A DNA stretch of 64,000 nt. Origin: Verrucosispora sp. NA02020. GTDB lineage: Bacteria > Actinomycetota > Actinomycetes > Mycobacteriales > Micromonosporaceae. The stretch's first letter is position 1, and each line of letters begins with the position of its first letter. The stretch spans positions 372,001-436,000 of the forward strand of contig NZ_CP054923.1 in assembly GCF_013364215.1 (NCBI RefSeq). The letters are read 5' to 3'. Under the pieces are notes generated by a model. That model did no database searches. It was not told the DNA's origin and saw nothing but the letters and a program-made list of their open reading frames with translations. The position numbers were made by a program, and so were the translations under genes. Positions 57,539 to 64,000 of this stretch are shown here, in pieces.

Positions 57539-60502
57539 TCAGCGGCGTACGGTCACCGCCTTGCTGGTCGACCTGCCGTCCACGTACCCCGCCTTGCGGG
57601 CGATCACCACGACGGTCAGCTTCTTGTTGCGCATCGAGGACTTGAGCTTCAGCGTCTTCCCCGTCGCGCCCTTGATCACTTTGCCGTTGAGCCGCCACTC
57701 GTAACGGTAGGAGTCGACCTTCGGCGACCAGGTGCCGACCAGTGCCTTCACCGTCCGGCCCACCTTCGGGGTACCGCTGACCGACGGCTTCTTCGTCGCC
57801 TTCGACGCCTTACCCTTGGCGACCACGGCCGATGCGGGTGAGGTGGCCACACCGGACGGATGGCCGGTACGCCTCGCGGTCACCGTGACGGTGAGCCGCT
57901 TGCCCACCACCGACGGCGTGACCTTCAGGGACGCACCGGTCGCGCTCTTGATCGCGGTGCCGTTGGCCGACCACTGATAGGCGTACGAGGTGGGGGCCGG
58001 GCTCCACGTGCCGGGTGCCGCCTTCACCGTCGAGCCGACCGCGAGGGTGCCCGAGATCGACGGCTTCTTCGTCGCCGTCGGCGGTGCGGGAGCCGGAGGC
58101 GGCGGGGGCGGCGGCGGGGCGAGTCGTGGGCCGGCGACGGTCAGGGCGGGACCCACGCCGTCAGCGGGCTGGGCGGTCAACGTCCACGCGAAGGCACCGT
58201 CGGCCAGCGGCCTACCGGCGGAGTCCCGGCCGTCCCAGGCCACCCGCAGCAGGCCCCGGACCGACGAGCCGGACAGCGTACGCAGGGCGGTGCCCGCCGC
58301 GTCACGGACGACGAACTGCCAGGAGGCGGCGGGCTTCGACAGCCACCACTGACCGGACCAGGCATCGGTCTCGTCGGACACGGTCGAGTCGATCACGCTC
58401 AACGCCGATGCCGGGATGCCGGTCGGCACGATGTGGACCTGCTGCCGCCGGTCGGCGTACGCGACCGCGCCGCCGAACCGGTCCACGGTCCAGGCGGTAC
58501 GCGGTGCGGCACCCGGACCGAGGTCGTCCGCGTCCACCAGCGTCCGGGCCGGGCGCTGGCCGTTCAGGTCGACCAGCCGGAGCCCGCCGTTCACCTGCTC
58601 GACCAGGTAGCCGTCGCCGAGCAGCACGTCACGTGCCGGGGCGGGCAGGTGGCGCTTGGCCACCCGGTCCCAGACACCCGAGCCCCGCTCGCTGTACGTG
58701 TAGTCCACGCACGCCCAGTACACCCAGCGCCCCACGGCCTGCAGCCGGGTGGCCGAGCATCCGTTGCTGGTGGTGAAACTCTCCAGGACGGTGCCGGTGG
58801 GAAGCTGGGTGGCGGTCACCACACCGGAGGCGGCCGAGCCGCTCCACAGCGTCGAACCCCAGACGGCGGCCCCGACGAATGACCGGTTCTGGAGCACGAC
58901 ACCCGCCGCCCCGGGCCGGAACTCGCCGATGTACTGGGTGCTGTACGTGCCACCGTCGATCACCGCGTACCGACCGGAGAGGTCGATGAGCCTCGGGGCG
59001 AAGTGCTTCGTCTCGATGCTCGGGCCCGACGCGGCGGACCCGTTCGCGTACAACATCGTCACGTCGCGGTAGGTCGCATTGGCGCGACCGTGATGGCCGG
59101 TGCCGTCGGCGAACATCGTGATGCAGCGGGGGTTGTCGGACGTGCCGCAGGAGCCGTCGCGGCCACCGACCAGCGCGTCCCGGGTGGCGCGCTCGACGGC
59201 CGGTACGCCCCCGCCGGTCGGCGTGGTCAACCAGGTGCTGCGGTAGGTGCCGAGGAAGTCGCTGGGACTGTAGATGGTGCTGTTGTCGGCCGTGCTGAGG
59301 ATGCCGCTGCCGAGCGCGAGCCCGTGGATCTGCGCCGGCACCGGCTGCACCGACGTGATCCGGTGCCGGGTGACCGAGCCGTCCGGGGTCGGCGAGATCC
59401 GCCAGATCCCCCAGTCCAGGTCGCCCTCCTCGACGTACTCCCGCGCACCCGCCACCAGGGCGGACCCGTCCGGTGCCTGGACGATCTGGTGCGCGGCCGG
59501 GTTCATGACCGTGGCCGGGCGTCGCGTTCCGTCGACGCGCTCGGCCCAGAGCCGCTGCCCACGATAGATGTTGTTGCCCGTGGCGATCGGATCGACCGAG
59601 AGCAGGCTCGCACCGACCAGCCCGTGCGCGGCCTGGTAGTTGAGGTGGCCCGTGGTGACCGTGTGGGTCGGTGCCGAGAAGTCCTCCCGGTCCAGGACGT
59701 CCAGTAGGGAACGCCCGCTGCGCAGCCTCAGGATCGACTCGGTGGCGAGCCGGAAGCCGCTCACCTCCCAAGCGTCGAACGGGTCGAGCCGGTCCGGAAG
59801 CCGGGTGAAGACACCGCTGGCGACGTCGATCAGGCCCCACTTGCGCCACTCGTCGACCGGATCGGCGAGCCGGTAGCGAACGATGACGGAACGGGCGTCG
59901 GCGTCCTCGACCGCAGCCTCCGTCACACCATCGGGAAAGCCGGAGACCGGCCTCTCGACGCCGTCCCGGAGCAGGTGGTACGCCAGGTCGTCGGTGCGGG
60001 TCAGAATGGTGTCACCGAAGGTGCCCTGGTAGGACCGTCCCTCGGGCAACGTCACCGTGCGGCCGTTCGAGGCACCCCGCAGCAGCGTCACCCGTGGCGA
60101 CGGCTCGGCCGAATAGACGGCCACCGTGTCCGAACCCGCCCCGTACCAACCAGGGTGGAACGAGGGGGCCGACGGCCACCAGCCTCGGAAGTCGTACTGC
60201 ACCGGTGCGGGCAGCCGCTGGTCGAGCGCGGTGGTCGTGCCGTTTGCGTACACCGTCCACAACAGACGGTCGTCACCCTCCTGTGCCCACAGGAATCCGG
60301 TGTCGCCGGCGTTGAGGATCCGGGTGGCGCGCGGGATGGCCCGCGCCTCGGCGGGCAGCACCAACTCCGCAGTCGGCTCGGGGGAGGCGGCGATCGCCGT
60401 GCCGGGCACTGCGGCGAGCGTGCCGACGAGGCACATCGTCAAGGTCAGAACAGTCGAGATCCGCGCCGTACGCACGGCCGGCAGTTGCCCGGTCAGGGCC
60501 AC
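57539..60502 (-). CDS. Large secreted protein with FlgD-like and tandem Ig-like domains
   Basis: A 987-residue exported protein. GTG 60502 (GGAGG five bases upstream) gives a signal peptide ending GTAIAASPEP. A long region (about 60-700) of beta-propeller-like character (repeated Trp/Gly strands such as SFHPGWYGAGSDTVAVYS) follows; then a FlgD-type Ig fold (LLRVAWDGRDSAGRPLADGAF), a Pro-rich linker (AGPRLAPPPPPPPPAPAPP) and two similar 80-residue repeats, each ending in a basic strand (TVTVTARRTGHPSG and TVVVIARKAGYVDG). Catalytic residues are not evident. It is probably an adhesin-like or cell-surface protein, unrelated to the adjacent operon. Downstream it ends in two terminators. Confidence 0.75.
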   Translation of the reverse strand: MALTGQLPAVRTARISTVLTLTMCLVGTLAAVPGTAIAASPEPTAELVLPAEARAIPRATRILNAGDTGFLWAQEGDDRLLWTVYANGTTTALDQRLPAPVQYDFRGWWPSAPSFHPGWYGAGSDTVAVYSAEPSPRVTLLRGASNGRTVTLPEGRSYQGTFGDTILTRTDDLAYHLLRDGVERPVSGFPDGVTEAAVEDADARSVIVRYRLADPVDEWRKWGLIDVASGVFTRLPDRLDPFDAWEVSGFRLATESILRLRSGRSLLDVLDREDFSAPTHTVTTGHLNYQAAHGLVGASLLSVDPIATGNNIYRGQRLWAERVDGTRRPATVMNPAAHQIVQAPDGSALVAGAREYVEEGDLDWGIWRISPTPDGSVTRHRITSVQPVPAQIHGLALGSGILSTADNSTIYSPSDFLGTYRSTWLTTPTGGGVPAVERATRDALVGGRDGSCGTSDNPRCITMFADGTGHHGRANATYRDVTMLYANGSAASGPSIETKHFAPRLIDLSGRYAVIDGGTYSTQYIGEFRPGAAGVVLQNRSFVGAAVWGSTLWSGSAASGVVTATQLPTGTVLESFTTSNGCSATRLQAVGRWVYWACVDYTYSERGSGVWDRVAKRHLPAPARDVLLGDGYLVEQVNGGLRLVDLNGQRPARTLVDADDLGPGAAPRTAWTVDRFGGAVAYADRRQQVHIVPTGIPASALSVIDSTVSDETDAWSGQWWLSKPAASWQFVVRDAAGTALRTLSGSSVRGLLRVAWDGRDSAGRPLADGAFAWTLTAQPADGVGPALTVAGPRLAPPPPPPPPAPAPPTATKKPSISGTLAVGSTVKAAPGTWSPAPTSYAYQWSANGTAIKSATGASLKVTPSVVGKRLTVTVTARRTGHPSGVATSPASAVVAKGKASKATKKPSVSGTPKVGRTVKALVGTWSPKVDSYRYEWRLNGKVIKGATGKTLKLKSSMRNKKLTVVVIARKAGYVDGRSTSKAVTVRR

Positions 60503-60722
60503 CGTCTCCTCCTCGGAAACCACAAGAAAAGTGGTGCGGAGAAAGGACACCATCGGATCGGCAGACGTGCTGCCCGGTGTCCCCACGCATCTGAGGGCGG
60601 CAGCATAGCAAGAAGCCGATCTTGGTGGTGCCCCGTTGCCGCTGGTTAGCCGGCTCTCCGCGTGGCGCGGGACGGCACGGACGGGCCGAGAGGATGTCGG
60701 TCGTCGTGGTTAGGGTGCTGCC

Positions 60723-61247
60723 GTGGAAGAGAGCCGTCGTAGCCTGCCCGCAGCGCTGGCCGAAGCGCACGCGGGGGAATTCGACTACCGCGACGGAGCC
60801 GGCGTCGACTTCGAGCCGTACCCGCAGTTCCTGGACCCGGACGAGACCGCCGACTGGTGGCGCTCCTGGACCGGCAACCCCGAGCTGGACGGGGCCGAGT
60901 ACCGCGTCTTCGGGCAGGACGGCACCGGTGGCTACGCCGCGTTCTGGCTGGTCCGCGCCGGTGAGCCGATCGAACGACAGCCGGTGGTGTTCCTCGGATC
61001 GGAGGGCGAGACCGGGGTCGTGGCGCCGGACCTGGGGAGCTACCTGTGGCTGCTGGCGGACGGATTCGGTCCGTGGGAGGCGGCGCAGTACCCGGAGCAC
61101 GAGCACGAGCCGCAGCCGGACGCGCGCCTCACCGAGATAGCACAGCGCTTCGCGCCGGATCGCCGTCGATCGGCGGACGAGGTGGTCGCGGCGGCGCGGG
61201 CGGAGTTCCCCGACTTCGACACGCAGATCGACGCCCTCTGCCGTTAG
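60723..61247 (+). CDS. SMI1/KNR4 (SUKH)-like protein
   Basis: A 174-residue acidic soluble protein starting at GTG 60723. The core PVVFLGSEGETGVVAPDLG followed by SYLWLLADGFGP resembles SUKH-superfamily domains, many of which are immunity proteins against polymorphic toxins. No cognate toxin gene is next to it, so it may be an orphan immunity or a housekeeping member. No obvious ribosome-binding site; the preceding 220-base gap has nothing else. Confidence 0.6.
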   Translation: MEESRRSLPAALAEAHAGEFDYRDGAGVDFEPYPQFLDPDETADWWRSWTGNPELDGAEYRVFGQDGTGGYAAFWLVRAGEPIERQPVVFLGSEGETGVVAPDLGSYLWLLADGFGPWEAAQYPEHEHEPQPDARLTEIAQRFAPDRRRSADEVVAAARAEFPDFDTQIDALCR

Positions 61248-61911
61248 CGCGTGTGAACAGGCCATAGTGTCGCTTGACTATGGGAGTAGCGCGGCGTAAC
61301 GGTCGGTCAACTCTCGCTCGGTCGTGTCGCCCTGCTCAAGGTCCGCGAACGTTTGGCGAAGCGCTGTATCAGGTGATCACCAATCGTCGTGAGCATGGCA
61401 GCCTCCCACGAGAACCGACTAAGCCCGAACCAGCCGACCGTCCGACGAGCCACCGCTCCGGACGGTACCCGCATCGAGCCGAGGACGAGGACGCCAAAGC
61501 TCTGGCAGGTGCCCCAGCCGGGTCTGTCTCCGCTGTTAGCACCGAGAAACTCTGCGTACCCCAGGAGGGTTGCCCGGTGTCAGTTTGTGGGAACCTCCGC
61601 CGACGAGTAGGTGCTTGCCAGGCCCCGGTATCGGGGCTGGTCCTGCATCGCGGCCTGAAACCTCCTACAAAAACTCTGCACCGCTCGGGCACCTGCACTG
61701 TCTGACCGCCTCGTTTGCCGTCTCGTCTCCCAGCGGGACCCACCAAGAGGTCGCAACCTACGGCAAATCGTGGTACCACACGTAAGCCGTGAGCAGTCGT
61801 ATGATTACGTCTGGTCGAACTGGTGATCGAAAGATCACAGATGAGTGTCACACCTGAGGACTGCGGCCAGGGTGCCGATAGGCTGCAGTAGTGATGGGCG
61901 AGGAGGGAAGC
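61248..61911. other. Gene-poor 660-base junction before the methyltransferase
   Basis: I see no supported gene and no tRNA. Base composition drops relative to the rest of the window. A weak stem-loop (CCATAGT/ACTATGG, 61261-61267 with 61276-61282) follows the SUKH gene and may terminate it. A GCCCCG/CGGGGC hairpin is at 61622-61637, and GGTGATCACC at 61372-61381 is a perfect palindrome. The end contains the 16-bp palindrome listed separately. It probably marks the edge of the acquired segment that follows. Confidence 0.4.
61823..61838. promoter_or_regulatory. Hyphenated palindrome upstream of the DNA methyltransferase
   Basis: GTGATC at 61823-61828 and GATCAC at 61833-61838, separated by GAAA, 74 bases before the methyltransferase start. 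Many restriction-modification genes are controlled by small dimeric regulators or by the methyltransferase binding such sites. No C-protein gene is visible, so the binder is unknown. Confidence 0.4.
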
Positions 61912-63042
61912 ATGGAGAGCGCGCCCATCCGGGCAGCGGAGTTCTTTGCCGGGATCGGTCTCGTCCGAACCGCCCTTGAGCGGGTGAAAGGCGCTCAGGT
62001 GCAAGTGGTGTGGGCAAACGACATTAAGCAGGCCAAGCGCGATGCCTATGCCGCCAACTTTCCAGATGCCGAAGAGCACTTCGTCGTTCGTGATATACGC
62101 GAGGTTGAGGCTTCGGACCTGCCAGCGGGGATCGAACTGGCAACGAGCAGCTTCCCGTGCATTGACCTCTCGCTGGCTGGCAATAGGCGTGGCCTGTCTG
62201 GTGAGCAGTCGGGGATGTTCTGGGAGTTTACAAAGGTCATGAAGGGTTTGTCGCCCCGGCCGCCGGTGATTCTCCTTGAAAATGTCTATGGGTTTGCTAC
62301 CAGTCGTGGCGGCGCGGACCTCGCGGCCGCATTGGAAAGCTTATCGAAGCTCGACTATTCACTGGACGTGATTGCGATCGACGCCCGGCACTTCGTGCCG
62401 CAGTCTCGACCGAGGATGTTTATTGTCGGCATTCAGAAAAACATGCTGCCGAGTCGAGTAAGGAAAGGACTTCCGGCGGTCACCGACTCGCGTCCCGCCT
62501 GGGTACAGGCCATTCACGGCAAGCACCGTCAGGCGTTAGATATGCACTACATGGACCTCCCGCCCTTGCCCGAGGGGCCGCAGGACCTGGATGGCTTCGT
62601 TGAGGTGGATGTCGCAGCGAGCCTTTGGTGGGGTGAGGATCGAGTGGACGCTTTCGTCAGGTCTCTTAGCGACGTTCAGAGAGCCCGATTCGAGACTCTT
62701 CTCGCGGGGGATGCGACCAGTTATCGAACTGCCTACCGCCGCACTAGGCGGGGGGTGGCGATGTGGGAACTGCGTAAGGACGGCATCGCGGGGTGCCTCC
62801 GGACCACCGGAGGTGGATCAAGCAAGCAGGCGCTAGTCCAACTGGGCAAAGGTCAAATATCGATTCGGTGGATGACTCCACGGGAGTACGCCAATCTCAT
62901 GGGTGCCCATGAGTATAAACTCCTTGCCGGAACGCCGAATCAGCAACTCTTCGGTTTTGGTGACGCTGTCGTGGTTGACGTTATTGAGTGGATTGGCAAC
63001 AATTACCTTCTGCCGATCCTGCGTCCGACCTGTGTGGAGTGA
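61912..63042 (+). CDS. DNA (cytosine-5-)-methyltransferase
   Basis: A 376-residue C5 methyltransferase that flips out and methylates a cytosine using SAM. Motif I is AAEFFAGIGLVRT, motif IV holds the catalytic Cys83 in SSFPCIDLSLAGNRRG, motif VI is LLENVYGFA, motif VIII QSRPRMFIVG and motif X GFGDAVVVDVIEWI. The target-recognition region lies between about residues 190 and 310. ATG 61912 follows GAGGAGGG. G+C and codon use are lower than the neighbouring chromosome, a sign of horizontal transfer. The recognition site is unknown; the adjacent Vsr gene suggests a T-G-mismatch-prone 5-methylcytosine site. Confidence 0.93.
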   Translation: MESAPIRAAEFFAGIGLVRTALERVKGAQVQVVWANDIKQAKRDAYAANFPDAEEHFVVRDIREVEASDLPAGIELATSSFPCIDLSLAGNRRGLSGEQSGMFWEFTKVMKGLSPRPPVILLENVYGFATSRGGADLAAALESLSKLDYSLDVIAIDARHFVPQSRPRMFIVGIQKNMLPSRVRKGLPAVTDSRPAWVQAIHGKHRQALDMHYMDLPPLPEGPQDLDGFVEVDVAASLWWGEDRVDAFVRSLSDVQRARFETLLAGDATSYRTAYRRTRRGVAMWELRKDGIAGCLRTTGGGSSKQALVQLGKGQISIRWMTPREYANLMGAHEYKLLAGTPNQQLFGFGDAVVVDVIEWIGNNYLLPILRPTCVE

Positions 63043-63067
63043 CGCTAGCTCACTTAAAAGAAAAACG

Positions 63068-63496
63068 ATGACAATGCCTCCCACGCCACCACCGTCATCA
63101 GCTTCGCGCGCTATGAGGTCAAATAGGAGCGCTAATACAAAGCCTGAGCTAGCCCTCCGGCAAGAACTCTTCCGCCGAGGGCTTCGTTACCGAGTCGGCT
63201 ATCGAATCTCACTTCTAGAACGCGCGGTCCGGCCAGATATCGTCTTCACGCGACGCAAAGTGGCAGTTTTTGTAGACGGTTGCTTCTGGCACGGATGCCC
63301 GATCCATTGCCGGATGCCGTCCGATCCGAGTGGATATTGGCACCAGAAGATTGATCGCAACCGAAAGCGTGACTTGGCAGTTGATGAGATGCTGCGCGCT
63401 GCGGGCTGGACCATATTCCGGGTCTGGGAACACGAGCCCGCGAACGAAGCGGCGGGAGCCATCCATGCTGCACTAAATCAAGAGGTAAGCACGTAG
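63068..63496 (+). CDS. vsr: Very-short-patch repair (Vsr) DNA mismatch endonuclease
   Basis: A 142-residue nuclease of the Vsr family. The metal-binding and catalytic region is KVAVFVDGCFWHGCPIHC (conserved Asp and His); RSANTKPELALRQELFRRGLRYR is the N-terminal signature and FRVWEHE the C-terminal one. Vsr nicks at T-G mismatches left by deamination of 5-methylcytosine, so it protects the methylation sites of the preceding enzyme. It starts 25 bases after the methyltransferase stop with a weak ribosome-binding site, likely by coupling. Confidence 0.92.
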   Translation: MTMPPTPPPSSASRAMRSNRSANTKPELALRQELFRRGLRYRVGYRISLLERAVRPDIVFTRRKVAVFVDGCFWHGCPIHCRMPSDPSGYWHQKIDRNRKRDLAVDEMLRAAGWTIFRVWEHEPANEAAGAIHAALNQEVST

Positions 63497-63735
63497 GCGT
63501 CATCGATCACCTTTGCCAGCGGTGCCCGATGGCGAATCTGTGCGAGGCACACGAGGCGTTAGGCCAGGTCGGATTGCCGACACTCGGCTACGGCCCATAG
63601 CTCCTACCTGGGCTTCCGCTGCCAAGATGCGGCTCCGCAGGCTCGCCGTACCGTGCCCGACCCTCACTATCAGCAAGCCTAGCCTTTAGACTCCTGCTCC
63701 CGATCATGGTGACAGAAGAGGTAGAGGGGTGCCCA

Positions 63736-64000
63736 GTGGCTAGTCGTGGCGTCGCGTCATACAACGAGCCGGATCACAACCCGCCGTCGAAGGCCTCGCT
63801 GCCGACTGAGTTCGTCCAGGGCTTCAGACGGTTACTGAAGGACGCGATGGGGTCTGTGGACACCGCGAGCGGCAAGGCGCTCGGCAACTGCATCGGCGTC
63901 TACGCCTTCTACGATTACGATGCCGAGCCGATCTACGTCGGGCAGACGTGGTTGAAGTTCAGAGATCGCATCGGCCGGCACTTGACCGGCCAGCGAAGCG
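63736..64000 (+). CDS. GIY-YIG nuclease, N-terminal part (cut by window end)
   Basis: The visible 88 codons read from GTG 63736, with GAGGGG six bases upstream. They contain a GIY-YIG-type core: GVYAFYDYDAEPIYVGQT followed by RDRIGRHLTGQR, giving the Tyr, Arg and the strand arrangement of the family. GIY-YIG domains occur in restriction enzymes, repair and homing nucleases; beside a C5 methyltransferase and Vsr it is a good candidate for the cognate restriction endonuclease. The rest lies beyond the window. A possible -10 (TAGACT, 63687-63692) precedes it. Confidence 0.75.
   Translation, partial: MASRGVASYNEPDHNPPSKASLPTEFVQGFRRLLKDAMGSVDTASGKALGNCIGVYAFYDYDAEPIYVGQTWLKFRDRIGRHLTGQRS

Noticed and set aside
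61274..61705. 143-codon open frame between the SUKH gene and the methyltransferase
   Set aside because: No ribosome-binding site, no recognisable domain and codon use unlike either neighbour; it is treated as non-coding junction sequence.

Overview
The window is about 72% G+C with strong C/G third-position bias, GTG and TTG starts and many ATGA/GTGA gene overlaps. Together with the gene set (carotenoid cluster with a MerR regulator, secreted discoidin-tailed glycanases, an actinobacterial tad pilus locus, a type I FAAL/ACP natural-product operon) this points to an actinomycete, most likely a Micromonospora or close relative in the Micromonosporaceae. All calls come from reading the sequence; no database search was run.

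Layout. (1) 1-7.2 kb: carotenoid and photoprotection genes. merR (cut by the window edge), idi, crtI and crtE read leftward; crtB, phr (photolyase) and a flavin disulfide oxidoreductase read rightward. A tandem direct repeat sits in the crtE-crtB divergent promoter. (2) 7.3-21 kb: a carbohydrate locus with a LacI regulator, a lipoprotein binding protein, two ABC permeases, a GH13 glucosidase and two very large secreted GH87-type alpha-1,3-glucanases with discoidin, FN3 and CARDB modules. It reads as a system for degrading and importing fungal-wall type alpha-1,3-glucan. (3) 21.2-32.5 kb: a Rieske membrane protein, then a twelve-gene leftward tad/flp locus (LysM protein, three TadE-like pseudopilins, a small pilin-like protein, TadC, TadB, CpaF, CpaE-like ATPase, SAF/CpaB protein, two exported proteins) with a divergent prepilin peptidase. 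(4) 32.5-37 kb: a GH65 disaccharide phosphorylase, a 22-bp-arm palindrome, two uncharacterised proteins and a frameshifted TetR remnant. (5) 37-40.6 kb: a two-component system preceded by a near-perfect CebR/CelR-type operator, a UbiA prenyltransferase and a LuxR regulator with a degenerate receiver. (6) 40.6-57.4 kb: a 16-gene leftward operon, apparently an orphan biosynthetic gene cluster: P450, ferredoxin, FAAL, two long acyl-CoA dehydrogenases, ACP, KAS III, ATP-grasp ligase, PLP decarboxylase, second ACP, degenerate KAS III-like protein, ACAD C-terminal-like protein, ACAD, MATE exporter, stand-alone condensation domain and Sfp-type phosphopantetheinyl transferase. (7) 57.5-61.2 kb: a large secreted Ig-repeat protein and a SUKH-like protein. 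(8) 61.3-64 kb: a visibly lower-G+C segment with a C5-cytosine DNA methyltransferase, a Vsr-type nick endonuclease and the start of a GIY-YIG nuclease, probably an acquired restriction-modification/repair module.

How the genes may work together. The most interesting block is the operon at 40.6-57.4 kb. An ATP-grasp ligase, an ACP and a fold-III PLP decarboxylase lie side by side, the same trio that in butirosin biosynthesis (BtrJ/BtrI/BtrK) loads an amino acid on a carrier protein and decarboxylates it there. The operon adds a FAAL to load a fatty acid on a carrier protein, several acyl-CoA dehydrogenase homologues that could desaturate the carrier-bound chain, a paired active/degenerate KAS III reminiscent of PqsC/PqsB, a P450 with its ferredoxin, a condensation domain that could form the amide, a dedicated PPTase and an exporter. 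I do not recognise this exact combination from a characterised pathway; the product is inferred only as an amine-containing, probably unsaturated and oxidised acyl compound.
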